A DNA stretch of 64,000 bases, taken from assembly GCA_021776135.1 (NCBI GenBank), contig JAJFGL010000011.1, positions 26,845 to 90,844 on the forward strand, given 5' to 3'. Below are positions 12,707 to 24,480 of this stretch, one piece after another. Every line of letters starts with the position of its first letter. The stretch's first letter is position 1. The notes below the pieces were generated by a model. It was not told the DNA's origin. It was given only the letters and a program-made list of their open reading frames with translations, and did no database searches. The DNA comes from Kiloniellaceae bacterium (GTDB taxonomy: Bacteria > Pseudomonadota > Alphaproteobacteria > Kiloniellales > J153). The position numbers and the translations under genes are program-made.

Positions 12707-14380
12707 ATGCCCGAAGCCGACTACTTATTGCAAGTCATCGTCATACTCACGGCCGCGGTCGCCGGGGTCTTGGTTTCGCTTCGCTTGGGTCTCGGTTCCG
12801 TGCTCGGTTATCTCGTCGCCGGCATGGCGATCGGCCCAACCGGGCTCGGTTTGATCCACGATCTGGAAACTACCCGCGCCCTGGCGGAATTCGGGGTCGT
12901 GTTCTTGTTGTTCGCGGTCGGGCTGGAGTTGCCGCTGGAACGTATCAGGGTGATGTCCGCCAAGGTTTTCGGGCTTGGCATCGCCCAGGTGTTCGTGACC
13001 GCGGCGGCGATTGCCGCGCTCGCCGTTGCTTTCGGCGTGACGCTGGCGCCCGCTGTCGTGATCGGCGGCGGCTTGGCCCTGTCCTCGACCGCCATCGTTC
13101 TGCAATTATTATCGGAGCGCGGCGAACTGACCACGCGCTTCGGGCGCGCCGCCTTCGCGGTGCTTCTGGTGCAGGATCTGGCCGTCGCGCCCTTCCTGGT
13201 GGTCGTGGTCGCGCTTGGGGCGGCCGGCGGGTTCATACCCTCGGTGCTGTGGTTGGCCGGCCTGAAAATGATTGTCGCGGCGATTGCCTTGCTGGGGATC
13301 GGGCGGATCGTGCTGCGCCATGTGTTCTGGCCGGTCGCCGAGATGCGCAACCCGGACATCTTCGCCGCCTTGACCATACTGGTGGTGCTGGGCACCGCGT
13401 GGATATCGCAACTGGCCGGCATGTCCCTGGCGTTCGGGGCCTTTCTGGCCGGCATGATGCTGGCGGAGACAACCTACCGGCATCAGGTCGGCGCCGTTAT
13501 TCAGCCCTTTCGCGGACTCCTGCTCGGCCTGTTCTTCATCACCGTCGGGATGAGCATAGATTTCGCGCTAACCCGGCAACATGCCGGGCTCATCGTGGCG
13601 CTTCTGGCGGCCTTGCTATTGGGCAAGGCGGGCCTACTGGCGGGCCTGGGTTTGTTATCCGGCTTGACCCGGGCGCAAGCCCTGCGGCTTGGGCTCACCT
13701 TGGCCCAGGGCGGCGAGTTTGCCTTCGTGCTGCTGGGCGCCGCCATGGCCGGCGGCACGCTCGCGCCGGAGGTTGGGCAAGTGCTTCTCGTGGTCGTGGG
13801 TTTTTCGCTGATCGCCACGCCGTTCATGGCGCAATGGGGCGCGGCCCTGGCGGATCGCATGGAAGCCACCGAAGCGGAGGAAGCCGGCGAAGCGGCGATC
13901 GAAACCGAACACAGATCCGGTCATGTGGTCATCGCCGGCTTTGGCCGCGTTGGCGGCGCGGTCGCCGCCCGGCTACAGGCGGCCGGTATTTCGTTCGTGG
14001 CCGTCGATCTCAATCCCCATAGGATCGCCGAGGCCCGCGCCAGCGGCTATCCGGTTTATTACGGCGATATCTCCCGGCCCGAGATACTGGCCGCCTTGAA
14101 TGTCGAAACCGCGCGCGCCCTGGTCCTCACGGTCAACAAACCGGCGACGACGGCGCAATTGGTCGCTATGGTCAGCTATATCTTTCCGGACCTTCAGGTC
14201 TATGCCAGGGCGCAAGACGACGCGCACGCGAACGAGTTGCGAAAAATGGGCGCCCATATTGTCGTTCCCGAGTTGGTGGAGACCGGTTTCGCGCTCGCGG
14301 GATCCTTGATCGACGCCATGGGCGAAACAATTCCGGAGGTGGCGCCGGGCGAAACGCCGCTGCCGGGGCGGAGCGAATGA
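12707..14380 (+). CDS. Monovalent cation:proton antiporter-2 (CPA2), Kef/YbaL-like with TrkA-N domain
   Basis: Multi-TM antiporter core and C-terminal GHVVIAGFGRVGGAVAARLQAAGISFVAVD. Confidence 0.9.
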   Translation: MPEADYLLQVIVILTAAVAGVLVSLRLGLGSVLGYLVAGMAIGPTGLGLIHDLETTRALAEFGVVFLLFAVGLELPLERIRVMSAKVFGLGIAQVFVTAAAIAALAVAFGVTLAPAVVIGGGLALSSTAIVLQLLSERGELTTRFGRAAFAVLLVQDLAVAPFLVVVVALGAAGGFIPSVLWLAGLKMIVAAIALLGIGRIVLRHVFWPVAEMRNPDIFAALTILVVLGTAWISQLAGMSLAFGAFLAGMMLAETTYRHQVGAVIQPFRGLLLGLFFITVGMSIDFALTRQHAGLIVALLAALLLGKAGLLAGLGLLSGLTRAQALRLGLTLAQGGEFAFVLLGAAMAGGTLAPEVGQVLLVVVGFSLIATPFMAQWGAALADRMEATEAEEAGEAAIETEHRSGHVVIAGFGRVGGAVAARLQAAGISFVAVDLNPHRIAEARASGYPVYYGDISRPEILAALNVETARALVLTVNKPATTAQLVAMVSYIFPDLQVYARAQDDAHANELRKMGAHIVVPELVETGFALAGSLIDAMGETIPEVAPGETPLPGRSE

Positions 14381-14763
14381 GCCTGGGTCACATGGGTGTC
14401 CTCTATAGTCTTCTGGTGCTGCTGGGGGTTAGTTTGCTGGCGCCGGGCCTGTCGGGGATGCTGCGCGTGAATATCGGCCGGACCTGGCTGGTCGCGGACA
14501 CGGCGGACGCCCGCTGCCATTTGCGCGGCCTGAACGCGACCATGGCGGCGGTCGGTATGCTGGCCCTATGGGCCTGTTGGGATCTCGAAAGCTCCCGTAT
14601 GCTGGTCATGGGCCTTGGCCTGGTGATGGTCATGGCGGTCTTGTCGCGGCTTTACTCGATCCTGGCCGACGGGGCGCCGGACGCCTTGGGCGCGGCCTAC
14701 ATGGGGATCGAAGCCATCCTGGGCGGGGTGTTTCTGTTCTGGCCCCCGCCACCGCCGTATTAG
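14377..14763 (+). CDS. DUF4345-like small membrane protein
   Basis: Four hydrophobic segments; overlaps the antiporter stop by 4 bp. Confidence 0.55.
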   Translation: MSLGHMGVLYSLLVLLGVSLLAPGLSGMLRVNIGRTWLVADTADARCHLRGLNATMAAVGMLALWACWDLESSRMLVMGLGLVMVMAVLSRLYSILADGAPDALGAAYMGIEAILGGVFLFWPPPPPY

Positions 14764-14783
14764 GATTATCGGGGACGAAGCGA

Positions 14784-15974
14784 ATGGATTGCGGAATGCT
14801 CGAACACCTAAAGGCCGAGACCGATACCTTGCGCGCCGCCGGGCTCTACAAGGCGGAACGCATCATCGCGTCGCCCCAAGACGCGGCGATCCGCCTAGCC
14901 GGCGGGCGCGAGGTGTTGAATTTTTGCGCCAACAATTACCTGGGACTTTCCAACCATCCGGCCTTGATCGCCGCCGCCAAGGCGGCCTTGGATAGCCACG
15001 GCTACGGCATGTCCTCGGTGCGCTTTATCTGCGGCACCCAGGATATTCACCGCGAACTGGAAGGCCGGTTATCGGCGTTCCTGGGGATGGAGACTGCGAT
15101 CCTTTACGGTTCCTGCTTCGACGCCAACACCGGCTTGTTCGAGACCCTGCTGGGTGAGAAGGACGCGATTATCAGCGACGCGCTGAATCACGCCAGCATT
15201 ATCGACGGCGTGCGCCTGTGCAAGGCGCGGCGCCTGCGCTACGCCAACAACGACATGGCCGAACTGGCGCGCCACTTGGAGGCGGCGCGCGATTGCCGCT
15301 TCAAGCTGATCGCCACCGACGGCGTGTTTTCCATGGATGGGATCGTCGCCAACTTACCCGCGATCTGCGACTTGGCGGAACAGCATGGCGCCATGGTCAT
15401 GGTTGACGATTCCCATGCCGTCGGCTTCCTGGGCGAAGGCGGGCGCGGCACCCCTGAATTATGTGGCGTCGAAGGCCGCATCGATATCCTCACGGGCACC
15501 CTGGGCAAGGCCTTGGGCGGCGCTTCGGGGGGCTACACCGCGGCCGCCTCGCCCATAGTCGACTGGCTGCGCCAACGCTCGCGGCCCTATCTTTTTTCCA
15601 ACAGCATCGCCCCGGTCATCGCGGAGACCACGCTCAAGGTACTCGATCTCTTGGAAGACGGCGGCGAGTTGCGCCGCCGCCTGGCCGAAAACAGCGAGCG
15701 TTTCCGCACTGGCATGAGCGCGCTGGGATTCACGCTTGCCGGCGGCGGCCACCCGATTATTCCGGTCATGCTGGGCGAGGCCAAGCTCGCGGCGGCCATG
15801 GCGGAGGCCTTGTTGGACGACGGCATCTATGTGGTCGGGTTTTCGTTTCCGGTGGTGCCCAAGGGACAGGCCCGCATCCGCACCCAGATGTCGGCGGCAC
15901 ACACGCCGGAGCAAATCGACCGCGCCCTGGCGGCTTTCGCCAAGGCCGGGCGCGCGCTCGGCGTGATTTCCTAG
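14784..15974 (+). CDS. kbl: Glycine C-acetyltransferase (2-amino-3-ketobutyrate CoA ligase)
   Basis: [44 protein letters not shown] motif; adjacent to tdh. Start at 14784 or 14796 rather than 14568. Confidence 0.95.
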   Translation: MDCGMLEHLKAETDTLRAAGLYKAERIIASPQDAAIRLAGGREVLNFCANNYLGLSNHPALIAAAKAALDSHGYGMSSVRFICGTQDIHRELEGRLSAFLGMETAILYGSCFDANTGLFETLLGEKDAIISDALNHASIIDGVRLCKARRLRYANNDMAELARHLEAARDCRFKLIATDGVFSMDGIVANLPAICDLAEQHGAMVMVDDSHAVGFLGEGGRGTPELCGVEGRIDILTGTLGKALGGASGGYTAAASPIVDWLRQRSRPYLFSNSIAPVIAETTLKVLDLLEDGGELRRRLAENSERFRTGMSALGFTLAGGGHPIIPVMLGEAKLAAAMAEALLDDGIYVVGFSFPVVPKGQARIRTQMSAAHTPEQIDRALAAFAKAGRALGVIS

Positions 15975-15987
15975 GGGGGGCATAGCC

Positions 15988-17013
15988 ATGAAAGCGCTGG
16001 TCAAGGCGAAACCGGAACCCGGTATCTGGATGGAGGACGTGCCGGTTCCGCGCATCGGCCACAACGATGTCCTGGTGAAGATCCACAAGACCGCCATCTG
16101 CGGCACCGATATTCACATCTATAACTGGGACGACTGGTCGCGTAAGACGATCCCCGTGCCCATGACCGTGGGTCACGAATTCGCCGGCGTCGTGGCCGAG
16201 ATCGGCAGCGAGGTTAAAGGCTTCACGGTCGGCGAGAGAGTTTCCGGCGAAGGCCATATCACCTGCGGCCATTGCCGGAACTGCCGCGCCGGCCGGCGCC
16301 ATCTGTGCCGCAATACGGTCGGGGTCGGCGTTAACCGGCCGGGCTGCTTCGCCGAATATTTATCTATTCCGGCGGTCAACGCCTTTCCCTTGCCGGACGA
16401 TATAAGCGACGAAACCGCCGCGATCCTCGATCCCCTGGGCAACGCGACCCACACGGCCTTGTCGTTCGATCTGGTCGGCGAGGACGTTCTGATTACCGGC
16501 GCCGGGCCCATCGGCATCATGGCCAGCGCCATCGCCCGCCATGTCGGCGCGCGCCATATCGTGGTCACCGACGTGAACGACTACCGCTTGAGCCTGGCAG
16601 CCAAGATGGGGGCGACGCGCGCCATCAACGTGACTGAGGCCAGTCTCGAAGAGACCATGGAAGACCTGGGCATGCGCGAGGGTTTCGACGTCGGCATGGA
16701 AATGTCCGGCAATCCTCAAGCCTTCCGCGATATGCTGGCGGCCATGAACCACGGCGGCCGGGTCGCGATCCTCGGCATCCCGCCCGAATCGGCGGCGATC
16801 GATTGGACCCAGGTGATCTTCAAGGGTTTGACCCTCAAGGGCGTCTATGGGCGTGAGATGTTCGAGACCTGGTACAAGATGACCACCATGCTGCAAAGCG
16901 GCCTGGATATCGCGCCGATCCTGACCCACCGCATGACGGTGGATGCCTTCCAGGACGGCTTCGACATCATGCGGTCCGGCCAGTCCGGCAAGGTGGTCTT
17001 GGACTGGGGATAG
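15988..17013 (+). CDS. tdh: L-threonine 3-dehydrogenase
   Basis: Zn-ADH family; [31 protein letters not shown]. Confidence 0.96.
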   Translation: MKALVKAKPEPGIWMEDVPVPRIGHNDVLVKIHKTAICGTDIHIYNWDDWSRKTIPVPMTVGHEFAGVVAEIGSEVKGFTVGERVSGEGHITCGHCRNCRAGRRHLCRNTVGVGVNRPGCFAEYLSIPAVNAFPLPDDISDETAAILDPLGNATHTALSFDLVGEDVLITGAGPIGIMASAIARHVGARHIVVTDVNDYRLSLAAKMGATRAINVTEASLEETMEDLGMREGFDVGMEMSGNPQAFRDMLAAMNHGGRVAILGIPPESAAIDWTQVIFKGLTLKGVYGREMFETWYKMTTMLQSGLDIAPILTHRMTVDAFQDGFDIMRSGQSGKVVLDWG

Positions 17014-17980
17014 CTACTTACCGTTGGAGACCGCGATGTCGCTCCCGAACAGACTGTAGGCGGCGCGCAGGTCGGGCAGGGCGCGCTCGACCGCGGCCTC
17101 GCCTTCGGCGATGACCTCGTCCGCCCGGTCGAATTCAAGCAGGCCGATGTGGCCCAGGCGCGGGGTGATGTGAACGTCCGGCGGCTCCCCCGCCAGGCGC
17201 GAGCGCGTGATGCGGTCCTGCACGATATTCAGGGACGAGACCATGACTCCGAAGAGGCTGGGGCTGCTGGGCTGGCGCTTGAACAGGCGGCGGCCGAGAC
17301 CGTTCAGCTTTGACCCTGGCGCCTTCGTGGGATTGTTCCGCAGTTCCTCCAAGAGATCGAAGCCGGCGGCGGTTTGGAAATCCGTGCCCGGCTGGCGGGC
17401 CTTGCCGATCAGGTCGCCGTTGAGGTTGACGCCGATGGTCATCTGCGCGCCCATGGCCCGGCAGGCCGAGACCGGCACCGGATTGACCAAGGCCCCATCG
17501 ACCAGCCAGCGGCCCTCCAAGCGGACCGGTTCGAAGATGCCGGGCAGGGAGAACGAGGTGCGGATTGCCTGCACCAGATCGCCCTTGCGCAGCCAAACTT
17601 CGTGTCCGGTCAAGAGGTCGGTGGCCATGGCCGCGTAGGGCCGGCCCAGGTTCTCTATTTTGAGCCCGCCCATGTGCTTTTCCATGGCGTCGACCAGGGC
17701 CTGACCGCGGATCATGCCGCCGCGCACGCGAAAATCGAGATAGGAAACGATCCGGACCTTGTTGAGCCCGCGCGCCCAATCCTCAAGGGCGTCCAGGTGC
17801 CCGGCCAGGTAAGACCCGCCGACCAGGGCGCCGATCGAGGTGCCGGCCACGACCTGGGGTATGAAGCCATAGCGCTCCAAGGCGCGCAGGACGCCCAAGT
17901 GCGCCCAACCGCGCGCCACGCCGCTGCCAAGGGCGAGGCCTATTTTGGGTTGCGCCGGCCTATCCAGGGAATCGGGCATG
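17014..17980 (-). CDS. Patatin-like phospholipase family protein (RssA-like)
   Basis: GLALGSGVARGWAHLGVLRAL, GTSIGALVGG (GxSxG), VDGALVNPVPV (DGA/G). Start inferred near MPDSLDRPAQPK within ORF 17014..18132. Confidence 0.88.
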
Positions 17981-18079
17981 TTCAAGTCTGTGCCATGGCC
18001 ATTTAAGAATTCGTAAGCATGTGTTCTAGGGTGGCAAATCAGTCTAGAGTGGCGTTTCACCGCCCTAGAAGGAGATTTC

Positions 18080-19672
18080 ATGCGCAATTTAGAGCTTGCC
18101 GGCCGCTCGCCCGTCCATGGGGCCAAGGGCATGGCCGCGACCTCGCACCCCTTGGCGACCCTGGCGGCGGTCCAGATGCTTCAAAGCGGCGGCAACGCCA
18201 TGGACGCCGCCGTCGCCGCCTGCGCCGTGCAATGCGTGGTCGAGCCCGAATCGACCGGTATCGGCGGCGATTGCTTCGTTCTTTATGCGCCGGGGGGCGG
18301 TGGCGAGGTTTTGGCCTTCAACGGCTCCGGCCGGGCGCCCGCCGCCGCCACGGCGGCGCGGCTGCGCGGTCTTGGGGTCGAAAAGATCGAACGCCAGACG
18401 CCCCATGCGGTCACGGTCCCCGGCGCGATCGATGCTTGGTTTCAACTTCTCCGCGATCACGGGACCAGGGATTTGGGCGGTGTCCTGGGCCCGGCGATCG
18501 GCTATGCGAAAGACGGTTATCCGATCCATTCCAGGGTTCACACGGATTGGCGGGATTCAGCCGAAGTTCTAGGCGCGGATCCCACGGCCAGCCGGATATT
18601 CCTGCCCGGCGGCCAAGTGCCGGCGGTCGGCGCCCTGCACCGCCAGCCGGAGCTGGCCGCGACCTTGGAGCGCATAGCCCGCGAGGGACGGGACGGCTTC
18701 TACGCCGGCCCGGTGGCCCAAGACATCGTGAGCTATCTTAATGGCCTCGGCGGTTTGCACAGCCTGGAGGATTTCGCGGCGGCGGCTGGCGAGTATACGG
18801 CCCCGATCAAGACCGCGTATCGCGGCACCGATATCTACGAATGTCCACCCAACGGTCAGGGTCTTCTGGCCCTGGAAATGCTCAACATCCTATCCGACTT
18901 GCTGCCCGGCGTGCCTGGGCCTCTGGCGCCCGAGCGCCTGCATTTCGCCATCGAAGCGGCGCGCCTGGCCTACAGCGACCGCGACAGCCTCCTGGCCGAT
19001 CCGGCGCAGAGCGACGTACCGGTCGCCCGGCTGCTGTCCGCCGCTTACGCCGACAAGCAGCGCGCCCGCATCGATCCGGCGCGGGCCATGACGGACTTGC
19101 CGCCGGCGGTTTTGCCCGCCCATGGGGATACGGTTTATATCAGCGTCGTCGATAAGGACCGCAACGCGGTCAGCTTTATCAACTCCCTATTCAATTCCTT
19201 CGGCTCCGGTCTGGTCAGCCCCAAGTCCGGGGTAACGCTGCAAAATCGCGGCGAAAGTTTTGTCTTGGATCCGGACCATCCCAACTGCATCGCGCCCGGC
19301 AAGCGGCCCATGCACACCATTATTCCCGGCATGGCGGTCAAGGACGGCCGTGCGGTCATGCCCTTCGGGGTCATGGGCGGGCACTATCAGGCCATGGGCC
19401 ACGCTTGGTTCCTGGCTAACATGCTCGATTTCGGTTTGGACGTGCAGGAAGCCATCGATCTGCCGCGGCTATACGCCGGTGCCGAGGGGCCGGTGGAAGT
19501 GGAAAGCGGCGTTCCGGCGGCGGCGGTCGCGGCCTTGCAGGCTCTGGGCCATGAAACTATCGCACCGGACAAGCCCATCGGCGGCGCCCAGGCGATCTGG
19601 ATCGACCACGGCGAGGGCGTCCTTACCGGCGGCTCCGATCCGCGCAAGGACGGCTGCGCGCTCGGGTACTGA
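18080..19672 (+). CDS. ggt: Gamma-glutamyltransferase
   Basis: MAATSHPLATLAAVQMLQSGGNAMDAAVA; autoprocessing region HGDTVYISVVDKDRNAVSFINSLFNSFGSG. Confidence 0.94.
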   Translation: MRNLELAGRSPVHGAKGMAATSHPLATLAAVQMLQSGGNAMDAAVAACAVQCVVEPESTGIGGDCFVLYAPGGGGEVLAFNGSGRAPAAATAARLRGLGVEKIERQTPHAVTVPGAIDAWFQLLRDHGTRDLGGVLGPAIGYAKDGYPIHSRVHTDWRDSAEVLGADPTASRIFLPGGQVPAVGALHRQPELAATLERIAREGRDGFYAGPVAQDIVSYLNGLGGLHSLEDFAAAAGEYTAPIKTAYRGTDIYECPPNGQGLLALEMLNILSDLLPGVPGPLAPERLHFAIEAARLAYSDRDSLLADPAQSDVPVARLLSAAYADKQRARIDPARAMTDLPPAVLPAHGDTVYISVVDKDRNAVSFINSLFNSFGSGLVSPKSGVTLQNRGESFVLDPDHPNCIAPGKRPMHTIIPGMAVKDGRAVMPFGVMGGHYQAMGHAWFLANMLDFGLDVQEAIDLPRLYAGAEGPVEVESGVPAAAVAALQALGHETIAPDKPIGGAQAIWIDHGEGVLTGGSDPRKDGCALGY

Positions 19673-20104
19673 TCGGCCACCCCGGCATGAAAGAACAACC
19701 CCGCTGGTGCGGTTTCCGACGGGCCTTGTGGCATAAGCGCGAAAACGGGGTGGATCGGCGCCAGGACAAAGAGACCGCCCAGCAAGAGCAACAGGACCGC
19801 CAAGCCCAGGGTCGTTAGAACCGCCGCACCTGCGGACCGGCAAAAAGCGACTGTGCGCGGTGGGAAGATGCCGGTAAAGGCGAGGCCGTTGCGTTTCCGT
19901 GACATGAAATATGGATCCCCAAGATACTATTGAGTATGTAGCCCTTTCTTGTTTGATGCCGTGGCAAGGCGCGGGTGCGCTGCAAATGCGGCGATACCGG
20001 GAACAATTGCGGCAGTATCGCGGCGCAAACCGGCCTATCCTTGCGGCGCGCGATGGTCATTCTTGCTAGGAAGAGCAAGGATGTAACTTTAGGGTTCGGG
20101 CAAG

Positions 20105-20644
20105 ATGTTTAGATGTGGAACCACGTTTGGTTGGATTGCAGTATTGGGGTTGATCCTGGTGTCGTCGCAACCCTGGGCCGCGCCGAGCCTGGAGCGGCGC
20201 TCTTCCGCCCCCAGTTTTGCGGAGCCGCGCCACGGCTTGTTCCGCGAAAAATGTGGAGCCTGTCACGAGACAGCGCGTTCTCTCTTGCCCGCGCACTTGT
20301 CCGTGGCAGAGGGGGTATTGATTACGGCGAGCGACAACACCGACCTGCGAGAATTTTTACCTGGCCACTTCGGCGAGCCGGACCAGGAGGAAATTGACGC
20401 GATTTACGCTTCCTTGCTGAGGGTCGCCCAAGGTGGGGGCCGCTTCAAGGATCGTTGTGGCATTTGCCATGAGAGTGCTCGCGATGTCGCGCGTACATTC
20501 TTGATCCTGCGCGACGGGCGGCTCGTCGGGCGTTATTCTGGCCGCGACATCGAGGACTTCCTGCATCGCCATGGAACTGAGAGCCCGCAAGAGGTGGATT
20601 TTTTTAGATCCGTATTGGAGCGGCACTCGGCCGGTCGTCCCTAA
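20105..20644 (+). CDS. Putative secreted di-heme c-type cytochrome-like protein
   Basis: Signal-peptide-like N-terminus; two CxxCH motifs (KCGACHETAR, RCGICHESAR). Confidence 0.65.
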   Translation: MFRCGTTFGWIAVLGLILVSSQPWAAPSLERRSSAPSFAEPRHGLFREKCGACHETARSLLPAHLSVAEGVLITASDNTDLREFLPGHFGEPDQEEIDAIYASLLRVAQGGGRFKDRCGICHESARDVARTFLILRDGRLVGRYSGRDIEDFLHRHGTESPQEVDFFRSVLERHSAGRP

Positions 20645-20735
20645 AGTTTTTCAGGCCTTGCCGGCGGGCCAAAGCCGTGTTGCCAGGACGGGTGTGCTTG
20701 ACTACCGTGCACCCATCTCCGGCCGTGCCCTTTAG

Positions 20736-21950
<1,215 letters not shown>

Positions 21951-21979
21951 GCCGGTCATGGCCCATCGAATGGGTTCCC

Positions 21980-22447
21980 ATGGCCGGAAAGCGCTCTAGA
22001 AAATACCTCTTACGGGCGCCGGGGGATGCCGCCGAATGGGCGGCCTATCACCGGATTCGCCGCACGGCCCTGTTCGAGCCCTACATACCGGAAGTCGTTT
22101 ACGACCCCGATCATCCCGATGAGCGCAAGGCGGGGAACCATCCTCTTGTTCTGATCGAGGGGGACACCGTTATCGGGACGATTCGTATCGACTTGTTCGA
22201 TGCCGTGCGCGCGGCGTTTCGTCTCGTTACCATCGACCGCGACTATCAGGGGCAGGGCCACGGCGCCGTACTCTTGAAAATGGCGGAAGACTTCGCGCGC
22301 GCCCAAGGACGAAGAAAAGTCGTCCTGCACGGCAATCCCGAGGCGGTCGAGTTTTACCTGAGCAACGGTTACCTCAAGGCCCGCTGGGAAGACGACGCGC
22401 CCTTCGACGGTGCGATCGACATGGCGAAGGATATAGCTGATTTTTGA
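21980..22447 (+). CDS. GNAT family N-acetyltransferase
   Basis: Acetyl-CoA loop-like DYQGQGHGAVLLKMAEDFAR; start chosen inside ORF 21680. Confidence 0.75.
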   Translation: MAGKRSRKYLLRAPGDAAEWAAYHRIRRTALFEPYIPEVVYDPDHPDERKAGNHPLVLIEGDTVIGTIRIDLFDAVRAAFRLVTIDRDYQGQGHGAVLLKMAEDFARAQGRRKVVLHGNPEAVEFYLSNGYLKARWEDDAPFDGAIDMAKDIADF

Positions 22448-22466
22448 AAAGAAAACTTACTGCAAC

Positions 22467-22535
22467 AATCCTTCGACAAGCTCAGGATGAGGACATTCGA
22501 TAACAAAACCCTCATCCTGAGCTTGTCGAAGGATT
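22467..22535. repeat. Perfect 26-bp inverted repeat with 17-nt spacer
   Basis: aatccttcgacaagctcaggatgagg (22467-22492) and its exact reverse complement cctcatcctgagcttgtcgaaggatt (22510-22535), between convergent genes. Confidence 0.95.
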
Positions 22536-22578
22536 GGCGTTGCAAGGTCCGGTTTATCAGCAGCCTGTTGTCACTGCT

Positions 22579-23391
22579 CTAGGGCCAGACCTGTGGCCAG
22601 AGGTCGGAATCGAGTGGCCCGCCGGACGGGATAGCGGGCAGGGCCGGCATTTCCTGGAGACCGGGACGCGGGGCGTAGAGCGCGTCGTCGCCGGCCCAAC
22701 GGCTGACGTGGGCGCGCCGGCGCCGGTCCAGGCGGCTATTCCCCGGCGCGCCGTGCACGGTCAGGCCGTGATGCAAGGTACAGTCGCCCGGTTCCAACTC
22801 AAAGCGCGCGATATCCAGCTCATCGCGCATGGCCTCGATATCCGGCACCGGGTCCAGGTCTTCGGTGTATTGGTTGGAGCCGCTGAAACTGGCGGGCAGG
22901 TAATGCCGGCCCCAGGTGTGCGAGCCCTTGATGTACTCGACACTGCCGCTGGCGGCATCCACCGGGTCGAGGGCCAGCCAGAGGGTGCAAATCTGCGTGC
23001 CCTTCACCGGCCAATAAGTCAGATCGTGGTGCCAGGGCGTCGCCGTCGGGGTGCCGGGTTCCTTGATCAGCCATTGGTCGAAGAAAATATTGACCCGGCG
23101 GCTGTCCATGACCCGCGCCGCGATCTGGGCCGCCGGCGACTCGAACACAAAGGCCCGGCAGTCGGCATTGTGGCGCCAGATAAAGGTGTCGTGAAAAAAG
23201 CGGCCCTTTTCCTTACGCGCGGCCGCCAATTCGGCGCTCATATCGCTGGGCGCCGCAAGGCCGGCCTCGGCGGCCTCGCGCAGGCGTTCCACCCAGTCCG
23301 GCGCGAAGAGGCCGCGCAGGCAGACGATACCGTCTTCGCGGAAGGTTTCGGTCTCCCTGGGGGTTATGGGGCGTGCCGGTTCCTGGCTCAT
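22579..23391 (-). CDS. Phytanoyl-CoA dioxygenase (PhyH) family protein
   Basis: WHHDLTYWPVKG (HxD), GSHTWGRHYLP, CTLHHGLTVHGAPGN. Confidence 0.9.
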   Translation of the reverse strand: MSQEPARPITPRETETFREDGIVCLRGLFAPDWVERLREAAEAGLAAPSDMSAELAAARKEKGRFFHDTFIWRHNADCRAFVFESPAAQIAARVMDSRRVNIFFDQWLIKEPGTPTATPWHHDLTYWPVKGTQICTLWLALDPVDAASGSVEYIKGSHTWGRHYLPASFSGSNQYTEDLDPVPDIEAMRDELDIARFELEPGDCTLHHGLTVHGAPGNSRLDRRRRAHVSRWAGDDALYAPRPGLQEMPALPAIPSGGPLDSDLWPQVWP

Positions 23392-23464
23392 GCATTAATA
23401 TCGCCGAAAATCTGGTCCAAACCAAATAACGCTCGCGTGTGGGGCCGCAATTTAGGAGACGACG

Positions 23465-24391
23465 ATGAAATACGCGGTCATGGGGGTTGGCGGTATCGGC
23501 GGCTATTTCGGCGCCCGCTTGGCGGCCGACGGAAACGAGGTCGCCTTCATCGCCCGGGGCGCCCAGGCCGAGGCCCTGCGCCGCGATGGCTTGAGAGTCG
23601 TGTCGCCTCTCGGCGATGTGCATATCGCCGATCCGGATGTACCGGCGGACCTGGCCGATATCGGCCGGGCCGACTTTATCCTCTTCTGCGTCAAGCTGTG
23701 GGATTTGGACGCGGCGGCCGCGCAGATCAAGCCGCTGCTGGCCCAAGACACGGCGGTGATCCCGTTTCAGAACGGCGTATCCGCTTGCGATCGCTTGAGC
23801 GAAATCCTTGGCCCCCGGCATGTCCTGGGCGGCGTGGCCAAGGTCAGCGCGGCGATAGAGCGCCCCGGCCTTATCCGCCACAACAACAAATACGCGAGCT
23901 TGGTTTTCGGCGAGCTTGGCGGCGCCAAGACCTGGCGTCTGGAGTGCTTGGCCGCGGCCTGCACGGGCGCCGGCATCGACCACAAGGTGGCGGACCATAT
24001 CGAGCGGGATATCTGGGAGAAGTTCGTGCTCCTGGCGCCCTTCGCCGGGGCCTGCTGTTTCCACCGCGCGCCCATCGGTGAGATCGCCGGTAAGCCCGAA
24101 CGGCGCGCTCAACTGGCGGCCATGATGGCCGAGGCCGCCGAAGTCGGCCGGGCCAAGGGCATCGCCCTCGACGAGGGCTTGGCGCAACGCGCCCTGAGCC
24201 AAGCCACCGCCATGGGCGCGGGCGTCAAACCCTCCATGCTGGTCGATCTCGAAGCCGGCCGGCGCCTCGAGCTCGACTGGCTCAACGGCGAAGTCGTGCG
24301 CCTGGGTAAGGAGCTAGGCGTCCCGACGCCCGTGAATGCCGAGGTTTACGAGGCCCTGAAGCCCTTCGCCATGGGGGGCGGCGCGAACTAA
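23465..24391 (+). CDS. panE: 2-dehydropantoate 2-reductase family protein
   Basis: MGVGGIGGYFGARLAADGNEVAFIARG; KLWDLDAAA; FQNGVSACDRL. Confidence 0.88.
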   Translation: MKYAVMGVGGIGGYFGARLAADGNEVAFIARGAQAEALRRDGLRVVSPLGDVHIADPDVPADLADIGRADFILFCVKLWDLDAAAAQIKPLLAQDTAVIPFQNGVSACDRLSEILGPRHVLGGVAKVSAAIERPGLIRHNNKYASLVFGELGGAKTWRLECLAAACTGAGIDHKVADHIERDIWEKFVLLAPFAGACCFHRAPIGEIAGKPERRAQLAAMMAEAAEVGRAKGIALDEGLAQRALSQATAMGAGVKPSMLVDLEAGRRLELDWLNGEVVRLGKELGVPTPVNAEVYEALKPFAMGGGAN

Positions 24392-24403
24392 CGGCGAAAA
24401 AAA

Positions 24404-24429
24404 AGGCCCCGGTGGATGTGCCGGGGCCT
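24404..24429 (-). terminator. Rho-independent terminator for the minus-strand GMC gene
   Basis: Stem aggccccgg/ccggggcct; A-tract on + strand at 24397-24404 becomes a U-tract on the minus-strand transcript. Confidence 0.8.
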
Positions 24430-24480
24430 GGGAGTCGCTAGTTCACAGGGATAGATGAAGCCGAAGCTCCGGGTCGTCGC

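Noticed and set aside
19676-19905. N-terminal part of minus-strand ORF 19387..19905 with one hydrophobic segment
   Set aside because: Could be a small membrane protein, but most of the ORF is antisense to ggt and there is no homology evidence; not called.
22534-24081. 515-aa plus-strand ORF over PhyH and panE
   Set aside because: Overlaps two well-supported genes; no coherent domain.
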